This document shows positions 52,988 through 61,996 of a DNA stretch of 64,000 bases, in pieces. A program made the position numbers and the translations under genes. How positions within the stretch are numbered: position 1 is the stretch's first letter; every line of letters starts with the position of its first letter. Below the pieces are notes generated by a model, which made no database searches, was not told where the DNA came from, and worked only from the letters and a program-made list of their open reading frames with translations. Origin of the DNA: Sphingorhabdus lutea (lineage in GTDB: Bacteria > Pseudomonadota > Alphaproteobacteria > Sphingomonadales > Sphingomonadaceae); NCBI RefSeq assembly GCF_001889025.1, contig NZ_CP018154.1, positions 1,168,501 to 1,232,500 of the forward strand, in the 5' to 3' direction.

Positions 52988-53322
52988 CCCTATATAAATA
53001 TAATATTTACAATAGCTTAATTGATTTATAACGCAAAATAAGGCGCGCACCGAGTCAATAGGGTTTATTTCATTTTTTTTACAGCCAAGCTATTGATAGA
53101 ATCCAAAAATGCCGCTTAGATAAGTTTTCGATTAAAGATGATTCCATCTTCGGTTCAAAAAAATATTGAAAATCTTACGCATAATTTCTGCGTCTGTTTG
53201 GATTGGATATATTCGCCGCCCATTATGCATATAATGACGGCATATTTTAAATATTTGCGCGCAGGATTACGTGAGATAATCTGCAAATTATTTATATGAG
53301 CCGCAAATTGAAGAATTAAGGG

Positions 53323-54798
53323 GTGTTTGGGGTGAATATAAAGGACGGTCAAATTATGCCCATTATGGGCAGCATTAATGCTGATTTGCATGACGCAGAT
53401 TTGACCATTTCTGATCATAAAGCCGATGATAAGGTTGATGGCCAAATGGCGCAGCATTGGGACTTAATCCGTTCCGGTCTGCGCCGTGATTTGGGTGCAC
53501 GAATCTATGGCCAATGGATTCGGCCCATTGTTGTGGGTGAGTTTTGCGACTTGACCGGCACTATTGAAATGGTGCTGGGCACAGATTTTTCGGCAAATTG
53601 GGTGTCGGATCATTATGGTGACCGTATCCGTATGGCATGGCGTCATGCCGATCCTTCGGTTCGCCAGGTCAAATTTCGCGCCCGCGCAGGCGCGGCAAAA
53701 ATTGAAACTATTAAAAGCAAAATTGAAAAACAAGATATTGAAAAGCCCCAATCGGATCAAATTTTCGCCTATAATGAAAGCGGTTTGGATCCGCGCTTTA
53801 CCTTTGCAAATTTTGTAAAAGGTGATGGCAATGCGCTTGCCCTTACCGCTGCGGAACGTATGGCGGCAGAGGAAAAGCCACTATTCTCTCCGCTTTATCT
53901 TCAAGCTGCGACAGGGCAGGGAAAAACCCATTTAATGCACGCCATTGGCCATGCATATCGCCAGCTTCATCCCAATGCGACCGTCATTTACATGCCGGCG
54001 GAACGTTTCATGATGGAATTTGTGACCGCGATGCGCCGCAAAGAAGTGATGGAATTTAAGGCGCGATTGCGCAGTGCAGATATTTTGTTAATCGATGATA
54101 TTCAATTCATTGTTGGCAAAGTGTCCACACAGGAAGAATTTTTGCACACCATAGATTCAATTATGGGCGCAGGGAAAAGATTGGTAGTGGCGGCCGACCG
54201 CGCACCACAGGCGCTGGACGGCGTGCATCAACGTATATTATCGCGCCTGTCCATGGGATTGGTTGCTGATATTCAATCGGCCGACCTTGATCTACGCCGC
54301 GCCATTTTGAACCTGCGTCTTTCGCAAATGCCCGAAATTTCGGTTGGCGAAGATGTGGTCGAGTTTCTGGCCCGCACGATAAGCCGCAATGTCCGTGAGT
54401 TAGAGGGCGGTTTGAATAAATTGCTGGCTTATTCGCAATTAACGGGCCGTCCTGTATCGCGCGCATTGGCGGAGGAGCAGTTAAAGGATATATTATCCGC
54501 TTGCCGCCGCCGTATTACCATTGATGAGGTGCAGCGCGCGGTCAGCGAATATTTCCGTATAGACCGCAGCGAAATGTCATCAAAACGCCGTGCCCGTGCC
54601 GTTGTGCGCCCGCGTCAGGTGGCCATGTATATTGCAAAGGTGATGACGCCGCGTTCTTATCCAGAAATTGGCCGTAAATTTGGAGGTCGTGACCATAGCA
54701 CGGTGATTCATGCCGTGCGATTGGTGGAGCAATTGCGCCAATCGGATAGTGATATGGACAATGATGTGCGCACGCTTATCCGCCAATTGGAGGCATGA
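53323..54798 (+). CDS. dnaA: Chromosomal replication initiator DnaA
   Basis: The 491-residue AAA+ protein opens the replication origin. Domain I starts near HWDLIRSGLRRDLG (about residue 46), Walker A is GQGKTHLMH, Walker B LLIDDIQF, and the C-terminal helix-turn-helix carries the DnaA signature GGRDHSTVIHAVRLVEQL. The first 40 residues are poorly conserved, and GTG 53323, GTG 53332, ATG 53356 and ATG 53365 are all possible starts. A terminator follows at 54854. Confidence 0.95.
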   Translation: MFGVNIKDGQIMPIMGSINADLHDADLTISDHKADDKVDGQMAQHWDLIRSGLRRDLGARIYGQWIRPIVVGEFCDLTGTIEMVLGTDFSANWVSDHYGDRIRMAWRHADPSVRQVKFRARAGAAKIETIKSKIEKQDIEKPQSDQIFAYNESGLDPRFTFANFVKGDGNALALTAAERMAAEEKPLFSPLYLQAATGQGKTHLMHAIGHAYRQLHPNATVIYMPAERFMMEFVTAMRRKEVMEFKARLRSADILLIDDIQFIVGKVSTQEEFLHTIDSIMGAGKRLVVAADRAPQALDGVHQRILSRLSMGLVADIQSADLDLRRAILNLRLSQMPEISVGEDVVEFLARTISRNVRELEGGLNKLLAYSQLTGRPVSRALAEEQLKDILSACRRRITIDEVQRAVSEYFRIDRSEMSSKRRARAVVRPRQVAMYIAKVMTPRSYPEIGRKFGGRDHSTVIHAVRLVEQLRQSDSDMDNDVRTLIRQLEA

Positions 54799-54853
54799 TA
54801 ACAGCGCCACTTATTTTTAGGGTAAAATTATATTTTAATGATATGGATAAAAT

Positions 54854-54880
54854 AGGGCCGGCAATTGCCAGCCCTTTTTC
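54854..54880 (+). terminator. Rho-independent terminator after dnaA
   Basis: AGGGC (54854-54858) pairs with GCCCT (54871-54875), enclosing a further GGC/GCC stem around AATT and a C/A mismatch, followed by a T run. Confidence 0.8.
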
Positions 54881-54918
54881 TTTAAATAATTGCCATTTTT
54901 AACCGACAGAAAAAGCGG

Positions 54919-55593
54919 TTAATCCTTTTCTGGGGCGACGGAAATGCGAACCGTTTCGCCGCTATTGCCTGGAAAGTCGGTGAACATCGCCTCGACCAGA
55001 TTTGGCACCAAATATTGCAATCTGTTTGAACGGGATTTGGCCTCCGCCTTGCCCTCAAATAAACGCTCTCCGCTGACACGGTTGTTGATGGTAATGTCTA
55101 TTCCGCTGGTAAAAACGGTAAAGCTATCATCACGGCCAAATCCATCCGATCCGAATAAAAATGGATCATAATAGCCGCTAATATATCGATATCCATGACG
55201 GGTGCGCACGACAACGGGACGCGAATATCCGCGTCCATATCCCCAATATGGGTCATAAAATGGATCGCGGCTGCGCAGGAAACGTTCCTTGCCCTTATCA
55301 ATGCTATAATCAAATTTAACGATTAAATCGGCATTGCTGCTATCATCTATGGGGGTATAGCCCAAACGCTGCATCTCTGCGCTAACCTCTGCTGCATATA
55401 GGCCAAATTCAATGCCGCCTTCATTTTTCGGGTCAGCCGCCATGACGGCAAAGCTTTGCCCCGTTGGCGCGGGCATTTGTTGGAAACGCGATACGTTGGC
55501 ATTGAAATTTGATGCACAGGCGGAAAGGGTGAAGGCTGATGCGGTCAAAATGATAAGCGAAGCCAACCCCTTTATGGATGAAAATTTAATCAT
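54919..55593 (-). CDS. DUF4136-type lipoprotein
   Basis: The 224-residue protein has a lipoprotein signal with the lipobox LSAC and a DUF4136-like domain (DLIVKFDYSIDKGKERFLR, FTSGIDITINNRVSGERLFEGKAEA, regions). It also has a Tyr/Arg/Gly-rich loop (about residues 100-135). It is probably an outer-membrane or periplasmic lipoprotein of unknown role. AGGAGG lies 8 bases before ATG 55593, so the ATG at 55599 is rejected. Confidence 0.85.
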   Translation of the reverse strand: MIKFSSIKGLASLIILTASAFTLSACASNFNANVSRFQQMPAPTGQSFAVMAADPKNEGGIEFGLYAAEVSAEMQRLGYTPIDDSSNADLIVKFDYSIDKGKERFLRSRDPFYDPYWGYGRGYSRPVVVRTRHGYRYISGYYDPFLFGSDGFGRDDSFTVFTSGIDITINNRVSGERLFEGKAEAKSRSNRLQYLVPNLVEAMFTDFPGNSGETVRISVAPEKD

Positions 55594-55714
55594 GTTCATG
55601 GCCTCCTATTCAAATATGCCCATTGATAATAGATAGTCGCAAAATTGCGATTATCAACTAGCATAGATGATATTGGCTGAACCTGTCTTTAACAAATGGC
55701 CATTATTTAAATAT

Positions 55715-56707
55715 TTACCTCAATAGCCCCATTGCTTCATAGGCGGCATTAACGGTGGGAGCGGCTGTTTCGCGTGCTTTTTCCGCACCCTTGGCCAAAA
55801 TTGCGTCAATTGTGTCAATATCTTGTTTCAATTCAACAAATTTAGTCCTTATCGGATTCATTGCGGCGACCAACCTATCGGCAAGTGCGGGTTTAAACGC
55901 GCCAAATCCTTGGCCCGCAAATTGATCCAATATTTTTTGCGGTTCAACATTGTCCAATGCCGCCCAAATGGCGATAAGATTGCGTGCCTCATTACGGTCT
56001 TTTAATTCGTCCATCGTCTCGGGCAATGCCTCTGCATCGGTTTTTGCTTTACGAATTTTTTGCACAATCACATCATCATCATCGGACAAATTTATCCGGC
56101 TTGCTTCGCTTGGGTCGGATTTTGACATTTTGGATGCTCCATCCCGCAGCGACATAACCCGCGCAGCAGGACCGGAAATAAACGGTTCAGGCAGGGTGAA
56201 GATTTCTTTATTATTATCAGTATTAAATTTGGTGGCGATATCGCGGGCTAGTTCCAAATGTTGTTTTTGATCTTCGCCCACGGGAACATGGCTTGCCTGA
56301 TAAATTAACACATCGGCCGCCTGTAACACGGGATAGGCATATAGGCCGACACTGGCGCCTTCGCGATTTTTACCCGATTTTTCCTTAAATTGGGTCATGC
56401 GGTTTAACCAACCGATGCGCGCGGTGCAAAATAATAACCATGCTAGCTCGGCATGGCCGGGCACTTGGGCCTGATTAAATAAAACAGATTTGTCGGCATC
56501 AATCCCTGCAGCGATAAGCGCGGCGGCCATTTCGCGGGTGTTGGCGCGTAGGATATTGGGTTCATTATAAACGGTAATGGCGTGTAAATCGGCAAGGAAG
56601 AAATAGCATTCGCCCTGTTCCTGCATTTTTACCCAATTTTTAATTGCGCCCAGATAATTGCCTAAATGCAAATTTCCGGTTGGCTGAATGCCAGATACAA
56701 CGCGCAT
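55715..56707 (-). CDS. trpS: Tryptophanyl-tRNA synthetase
   Basis: The 330-residue class I synthetase charges tRNA-Trp. The HIGH-like motif is GNLHLGNYLG (about residues 12-21) and the KMSKS motif is SKMSKSDPS (about 197). GQVPVGED-like VPVGEDQKQHLELARDIA is the tryptophan-binding helix. Length is normal. It lies 32 bases after murJ in the same direction. Confidence 0.97.
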   Translation of the reverse strand: MRVVSGIQPTGNLHLGNYLGAIKNWVKMQEQGECYFFLADLHAITVYNEPNILRANTREMAAALIAAGIDADKSVLFNQAQVPGHAELAWLLFCTARIGWLNRMTQFKEKSGKNREGASVGLYAYPVLQAADVLIYQASHVPVGEDQKQHLELARDIATKFNTDNNKEIFTLPEPFISGPAARVMSLRDGASKMSKSDPSEASRINLSDDDDVIVQKIRKAKTDAEALPETMDELKDRNEARNLIAIWAALDNVEPQKILDQFAGQGFGAFKPALADRLVAAMNPIRTKFVELKQDIDTIDAILAKGAEKARETAAPTVNAAYEAMGLLR

Positions 56708-56739
56708 AATTTATTCCTTTACCAAATTTTGACGGCGAA

Positions 56740-58317
56740 TTATTTGCCTCGACTGCGCTTTAATGCAGAAAGCTGCTCGCGGTCAATCGCGCCAACGGCC
56801 CATCCAGCAATTGCATAAATTGCACCGCCGGAAATAACAATCAGGCTTAACGAGAAAATTTTATCAATCACACTGCCTGAATAATATGGGGTAAGCCAGC
56901 TCATCAACCATATAAGCAAAGCCGACATGGCCGCTGTGGCAATAATTTGCCGCACAATTTTATTGGCCAATCCAATGGTAAAATGAAACCAGCCGCGTTT
57001 ATGCAAAATGACATAGAGCAAAATGCAATTTAAACTTGCCGATGCGGCGGTTGCCGCGGCAAGGCCGACAATGCCAAATCCGGCATATAGCACCACATAA
57101 ATATTCAAACCAATATTGAAAATAAGCGATGCTAAGGCTGTTAAAACGGGGGTGCGTGTGTCCGAACGGGCAAAAAATCCAGGAATAAGGATTTTGACAA
57201 TAACATAGGCAGGAAGGCCCGCGACCAATGCAATGACGATATTGGACATAATCGCGCCATCATCCAATGTAAATTTACCGCCGACAAAAAATGCAGTTGT
57301 AAATGCGGGCGCACAAATGGCCAATGCCGCCGCGGCGGGCAGGGTCAATAAAGTGGCCATTTCAAATGCCTGTGCCTGAATGCGTTGTACCTGAACCTTG
57401 TCATCATTTTGGATAAAACGTGACAACATGGGTAAAATAGCGGTGCCCAACGCAATGCCCACAATGCCCAAGGGCATTTGGTTAAGCCGGTCAGCCATTT
57501 TAAGCAGGGTTAGCGATCCTTCGGGCAGGGACGTTGCAAAAAATGTATCAACAAATTGGCTGATTTGATAAATGCCTGCACCAAAGGTTGCGGGTAAAAT
57601 CAACATGCCCAATTTTTTGATGTCGTCGGAAAATACTGGCTTGCTGATTTTTAATGATAATCCCGCACGGCGGACGGACCACCATAAATAAATCATTTGG
57701 ACAAGGCCGGAAATGGAAACAGCCGCGCTTAACGCATAAACAACATATGCGTCATCATCGCTATCTCCGCGCCAATAATGGCCGATTAAAACCCCGATTA
57801 TCATGACAATATTAAATAATATGGGGGCAATTGCACCGGGCGCAAATTTTGATCGTGAATTTAACAATCCGGTCAACATGGCGACCATGCTGATAAATGC
57901 CAAATAGGGGAATGTAACCCGGCTTAAAAATACTGATAATTCATATTTTCCAGGGATAGCCTGAAATTTCGGAGCAAGCAGCCAGACAATAAAAGGCATG
58001 GCCATCATGGCGATGGCGGTAAAGCCCAATAAAATCCAAATAAAAACAGATAAAACATCATTGGCGAATTTTTCCGCTTCTTCTTCGCCATTTTCGCCTG
58101 CCAATTTGCGGCTATACATGGGGATGAAGGCGACCGAAAACGCCCCCTCGGCAAATAATCGCCGAAAAGTATTGGGCAGGGTAAAGGCCAATTGATAGGC
58201 ATCGGCCGCCAACCCCGCGCCCAAGACGCGGGCAATGATTATGTCCCTAACAAAACCAAATATGCGCGAAATGACTGTAAAGCCCGCAATCGTCGATGTA
58301 TGTTTAATCAGGCTCAT
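56740..58317 (-). CDS. murJ: Lipid II flippase MurJ
   Basis: The 525-residue MOP-superfamily transporter has about 14 membrane helices and moves lipid II across the inner membrane for peptidoglycan synthesis. Family segments are SRIFGFVRDIIIARVLGAG near residue 18, RRLFAEGAFSVAFIPMYS and FFARSDTRTPV. It is upstream of trpS, the usual neighbour in alphaproteobacteria, and 55 bases after secB. Confidence 0.96.
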   Translation of the reverse strand: MSLIKHTSTIAGFTVISRIFGFVRDIIIARVLGAGLAADAYQLAFTLPNTFRRLFAEGAFSVAFIPMYSRKLAGENGEEEAEKFANDVLSVFIWILLGFTAIAMMAMPFIVWLLAPKFQAIPGKYELSVFLSRVTFPYLAFISMVAMLTGLLNSRSKFAPGAIAPILFNIVMIIGVLIGHYWRGDSDDDAYVVYALSAAVSISGLVQMIYLWWSVRRAGLSLKISKPVFSDDIKKLGMLILPATFGAGIYQISQFVDTFFATSLPEGSLTLLKMADRLNQMPLGIVGIALGTAILPMLSRFIQNDDKVQVQRIQAQAFEMATLLTLPAAAALAICAPAFTTAFFVGGKFTLDDGAIMSNIVIALVAGLPAYVIVKILIPGFFARSDTRTPVLTALASLIFNIGLNIYVVLYAGFGIVGLAAATAASASLNCILLYVILHKRGWFHFTIGLANKIVRQIIATAAMSALLIWLMSWLTPYYSGSVIDKIFSLSLIVISGGAIYAIAGWAVGAIDREQLSALKRSRGK

Positions 58318-58372
58318 CTTCGCGCTTTTCCCAGTATAAGGGTTATTTTACTGCTTATAAATATGCTCTGGC

Positions 58373-58891
58373 TTATGCCTGACCTGCGGGTTGTTCGGCG
58401 GCCAATTGCTCAGCCTGTGCGCGTTGCTGAACATATAATGCATTAAAATCAATCGGCTCCAATACCAATGGAGGGAAGCCGGAATCGCGCACTGCATCAG
58501 CCAAAATTCGGCGAGCAAAGGGGAATATCAAACGGGGTGCTTCGCCAAATAAAAATGGATGTGCTTGTTCTGCGGTAATATTGCGTAGGCCAAATAACGC
58601 CCCATAGCTTAAATCAACGGCAAAGCCGACGCCCGCTTCATGCACCGATTTAACGGTTAATTTTAACACAACTTCATGTACTTCGTCGCTGACGCTATTC
58701 ACTTCAATATTCACCTGAACATCGATTTGTGGTTGGTCTTCCCAATTAAAACATTCGGGTGAACGTGGGTTTTCAGCAGATAAATCCTTAATATATTGTG
58801 CAATCATGCCGACTTGGGGTGCGGTATCTGCGCCATTTGCGGCCGCAGCTTCGTTAAAATCTTGCGCATCATTATTTGTTTCGTCGGCCAT
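58373..58891 (-). CDS. secB: Protein-export chaperone SecB
   Basis: The 172-residue homotetrameric chaperone keeps preproteins unfolded and delivers them to SecA. QYIKDLSAENPRSP, EVVLKLTVKSV and CPNILFPFARR-like APRLIFPFARRILAD segments are typical. The N-terminal 25 residues are low-complexity and acidic, and the Ala/Gln-rich C-terminal tail is variable. Divergent from the Tim44-like gene, as in other alphaproteobacteria. Confidence 0.96.
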   Translation of the reverse strand: MADETNNDAQDFNEAAAANGADTAPQVGMIAQYIKDLSAENPRSPECFNWEDQPQIDVQVNIEVNSVSDEVHEVVLKLTVKSVHEAGVGFAVDLSYGALFGLRNITAEQAHPFLFGEAPRLIFPFARRILADAVRDSGFPPLVLEPIDFNALYVQQRAQAEQLAAEQPAGQA

Positions 58892-59258
58892 GTTTATTTA
58901 CCTTTATCCTTTTTCATTATTTCCCATATATGCGCCGCCGCATTGGGCAAAAAATCAAATTAAAAATTTACCGCCTTGTGAAGCAGTTTGATGGTTCATG
59001 CGCATATTTGTTATAGCAATATATTGCAAGATAATATGGATTAAGAAGGGGTAAAACGTAAAAATTCCCTATTTTATGACCTTGGCATTTGAAAGCTGGG
59101 GCAATTGCGCCTATATGCATATAAAGTTAGAAATAATTATTTGGGATTATGTTAAGTGATTGTTCAATCGCCATTGCCCATATAGTGCATAATATTCGCC
59201 AATATTCACCGGCGGATAAAGGTTTTTTGGCGTTTTTTCGTCAATTTTAGGAGGTAGT
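58892..59258. other. 367-base divergent promoter region between secB and the Tim44-like gene
   Basis: No gene is apparent. Two perfect 12-base palindromes stand out: GCAATATATTGC (59016-59027) and TATATGCATATA (59112-59123). The second contains the ATGCAT core also seen upstream of zwf. They could be regulator sites. I did not find a convincing sigma-70 promoter pair. Confidence 0.4.
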
Positions 59259-59933
59259 GTGACGATAGATATTGTTTTAATGGCGATGGTTGCGGCATTT
59301 TTAGGGCTTCGGCTTTATTCTGTCCTGGGCAAACGCACCGGCCATGAACAAGAACAGCTGCCCCGCCAAATGGATGAGGAGCGCAGACCCCCCATCCAAC
59401 AGGCCGAAGAAATTATTCCAGCGCGCACGCCTGCAAAAATCGTCAAGGCGGAGGATGATTTAGAGCAGCAAAATTTGGATATTTTATCACAAAGCGGGCT
59501 TCGTTCGATTATGAATGCGGATAAGAATTTTAACTTATTGCATTTTGCCGAGGGTGCGCATGGCGCATATGATGTTATTTTAAAGGCATTTTGGCAAGGT
59601 GATAAGGCATCTTTGCGCGAATATTGTGACGATAGCGTTTATAATGAAATGTCGATGGCAATTGATATGCGTGATGAGGCGGGCGAGGTTTTGGAAAATA
59701 AATTGATCCGGATTGAGGAAAGCCGCATTGTTGAAGCGACATTTAATCATCCCATCGCGCAAATTAAAATGCAGTTTAAATCGGATATCTCTGCGCTTGT
59801 TAAAAATAAAGAGGGTGAAATTATTGGCGGTTCGTTAAGCGACGCGGTACAGGCAAATGATATTTGGACATTTGAGCGTAATATTAAAAATGGCACGCCA
59901 AATTGGACATTGGTTGAAACCGATATTGCCTGA
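59259..59933 (+). CDS. timA: Tim44/TimA-family inner-membrane-associated protein
   Basis: The 224-residue protein has an N-terminal membrane helix (about residues 4-20), a charged linker and a C-terminal Tim44-like domain (about 85-222; FLE-like NLLHFAEGAHGAYDVILKAFWQGD, region). The family is the bacterial relative of mitochondrial Tim44, with an unclear role at the membrane. The start is GTG 59259 preceded by AGGAGG. The gene order timA-mltA-smr with divergent secB is conserved in alphaproteobacteria. Confidence 0.88.
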   Translation: MTIDIVLMAMVAAFLGLRLYSVLGKRTGHEQEQLPRQMDEERRPPIQQAEEIIPARTPAKIVKAEDDLEQQNLDILSQSGLRSIMNADKNFNLLHFAEGAHGAYDVILKAFWQGDKASLREYCDDSVYNEMSMAIDMRDEAGEVLENKLIRIEESRIVEATFNHPIAQIKMQFKSDISALVKNKEGEIIGGSLSDAVQANDIWTFERNIKNGTPNWTLVETDIA

Positions 59934-59970
59934 TTATTTCAAAATTATTTAACATAAATGGGTTGTAAAA

Positions 59971-61287
59971 ATGGCTATGAATGCATCAAATTTCATTCGG
60001 GCGGCTGGTTTGATCGGCCTGTCTTGTGTCATGACGGCATGTAGCGGGGGGATTATTCCCCAAGGCGGTGTGGCCACGGCATCAACGCCGTCACGTCAAA
60101 ATGCACCAATTTATGCGCCAACTTCAAATAATGGCGTGTCAAATAATATGGCGGCGGAGCAAGCGGCAAAGCCGATCCCCGCAACGCCCATGGCAGCAAT
60201 GGCCGCCCCAAATGTCAAAATAAACGCCCTTACATCCGCGCAAATGGGTGTCGTTAACGGACCAGATATAGGTTCATTAAATTTAGGCAATGAAAATAAA
60301 ATTGCAGGCGCATTGGCGTCATTTAAGACATCATGTCCCGGTTTATTGCGGCGTGAGGATCAATCGGGCCTGACTGTCAATGCCGATTGGCAAAATGCGT
60401 GCAATGCGGCAAATAATTGGAATGGCAGCGCACGCGATTTTTTCAGCACCTATTTCACGGCGGTGCAAATTGGTGAGGGCAAGGGATTTGTCACGGGATA
60501 TTTTGAACCGGAAATATTAGGATCGCGTAAAAAACAAGCCGGATATGAAGTGCCCATTTATGCACGCCCCAATGATTTGGTGGATGTTGACCTTGGCCTG
60601 TTTAATGAGGAATTAAAGGGTAAGCGGGTTCGTGGTAAGGTTGAAGGCAGTAATTTGGTGTTATATGATGACCGCGCGGCGATTGATAATGGCGCATTGG
60701 CGGGACGCGGGCTTGAGCTTGCATGGGCGGCTGATCCGGTGGAGCTTTTCTTCCTTCAGGTTCAAGGGTCGGGCCGATTGCGTTTGCCAAATGGGGATGT
60801 GATGCGCATTGGCTATGCCAGCCAAAATGGACGCGATTATACCGGCATTGGTAAATTGATGCGTGAGCGCGGCTTGCTTGGCCCGGGTGAGGCATCGATG
60901 CAGGGCATTGTTAATTATTTGCGGCGCAATCCCGAAGAAGGCCGCAAAATCATGCATGAAAATAAAAGCTATATTTTCTTTCAAGAATTAAATGGCGAAG
61001 GGCCGCTTGGCGCGATGGGATATCCCGTTGTGGGAGAGGTTAGCGTGGCTGCGGATCCGAAATTTACCCCGCTTGGTGCGCCAATTTTCCTTTCCATGGA
61101 CCGCGCAGAACCCAATGGTATTTGGATTGCACAAGATACAGGCGGCGCGATTAAGGGCGCAAATCGTTTTGACAGTTTTTGGGGGGCGGGTGACCGCGCC
61201 CGCGCCATTGCGGGCGGCATGTCCGCGCGCGGCACATCCTTTATCTTCCTGCCCAAGGAAGCAGCGGCCCGTTTGGGCGTACGTTAA
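59971..61287 (+). CDS. mltA: Membrane-bound lytic murein transglycosylase A
   Basis: The 438-residue lipoprotein cleaves peptidoglycan glycan strands to 1,6-anhydro products. The lipobox is MTAC. A variable linker (about residues 25-100) precedes the MltA barrel (VTGYFEPEILGSRKKQAGYEVPIYARP, region) and the 3D domain with the catalytic Asp in AQDTGGAIKGANRFDSFWG. Full length. The stop is 4 bases before the GTG of the Smr gene. Confidence 0.95.
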   Translation: MAMNASNFIRAAGLIGLSCVMTACSGGIIPQGGVATASTPSRQNAPIYAPTSNNGVSNNMAAEQAAKPIPATPMAAMAAPNVKINALTSAQMGVVNGPDIGSLNLGNENKIAGALASFKTSCPGLLRREDQSGLTVNADWQNACNAANNWNGSARDFFSTYFTAVQIGEGKGFVTGYFEPEILGSRKKQAGYEVPIYARPNDLVDVDLGLFNEELKGKRVRGKVEGSNLVLYDDRAAIDNGALAGRGLELAWAADPVELFFLQVQGSGRLRLPNGDVMRIGYASQNGRDYTGIGKLMRERGLLGPGEASMQGIVNYLRRNPEEGRKIMHENKSYIFFQELNGEGPLGAMGYPVVGEVSVAADPKFTPLGAPIFLSMDRAEPNGIWIAQDTGGAIKGANRFDSFWGAGDRARAIAGGMSARGTSFIFLPKEAAARLGVR

Positions 61288-61291
61288 GGAT

Positions 61292-61993
61292 GTGGTAAGG
61301 AAATTACACCCTGATGAAGCTTTATGGGCGCGGGTGGTTGAAACGGTAAAGCCATTTATGGGTAGGGTTGAGCGCACTCAAAATGCCGCTATCAAAAATA
61401 CCGTTATCAAAAATACCGTTCCCAAAAATGCGCCTTCTTCTAAGGGTGTAAAAAACGCGCCATCCCCTGTTCAGTCGCAACATAAGGCCGCGCCGCAACA
61501 TAAGGCCGGTCCAATTGAAGCAGCCGCGCCGATGATGTCGATGGCCGATGCTTTAAAATTACCGATTAAAAAACCATCACATCGTGAGCATTTTATAACT
61601 AGTGCAAAGCCCAATCCAATAGTTAACCCACCATCATCCGATGGCGCGGCCCATCATTTGGATGGCCATTGGGAACGCCGTTTCAATCGCGGCGTTATAA
61701 ACCCCGATGTGCATATTGACCTGCACGGGGAAAATATGTCGGGCGCATATCAGCGGTTGGACCATGCATTGGCAGAGGCAGTGCATATTGGTGCACGGGT
61801 GATATTATTGGTGACCGGCAAGGCACGGTCGCATGACCGGCAAAGCGGATCGGGCAGGGGGGCAATACGCGCGGTCATTGCCGATTGGTTGGCCGCGTCG
61901 CGCCACGCATCACATATTGCCGATGTTCGCGGCGCACATCCGCGTCATGGCGGCAATGGTGCAATTTATATAATATTACGCCGGAAAAGATAA
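61292..61993 (+). CDS. Smr-domain protein
   Basis: The 233-residue protein has an N-terminal LHPDEALWARVVETV segment typical of alphaproteobacterial Smr proteins, a Pro/Lys-rich linker with repeated KNTV units, and a C-terminal Smr domain with the HIDLHGENM and GKARSHDRQSGSGRGAIR segments. Smr domains can cut branched or nicked DNA or RNA. GTG 61292 is the best start, because the N-terminal motif must be kept; AAGGA lies against it, so reinitiation after mltA is likely. It ends 4 bases before the convergent dapE stop. Confidence 0.85.
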   Translation: MVRKLHPDEALWARVVETVKPFMGRVERTQNAAIKNTVIKNTVPKNAPSSKGVKNAPSPVQSQHKAAPQHKAGPIEAAAPMMSMADALKLPIKKPSHREHFITSAKPNPIVNPPSSDGAAHHLDGHWERRFNRGVINPDVHIDLHGENMSGAYQRLDHALAEAVHIGARVILLVTGKARSHDRQSGSGRGAIRAVIADWLAASRHASHIADVRGAHPRHGGNGAIYIILRRKR

Positions 61994-61996
61994 TTG

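Larger units (their letters stand above)
52720..53322. other. 603-base AT-rich spacer between rpsT and dnaA
   Basis: It holds the rpsT terminator, a possible small reverse-strand gene (52844-52987) and AT-rich tracts. I looked for DnaA boxes: only degenerate ones such as TTATCCATA (reverse strand, near 52843-52851) appear, and no perfect TTATNCACA. It may contain the dnaA promoter, but I see no origin-like cluster. TATGCATA occurs at 53224-53231. Confidence 0.5.

Noticed and set aside
52720..53322. Possible replication origin beside dnaA
   Set aside because: Only degenerate DnaA boxes are present and no repeated-box cluster. In many alphaproteobacteria the origin is not next to dnaA.
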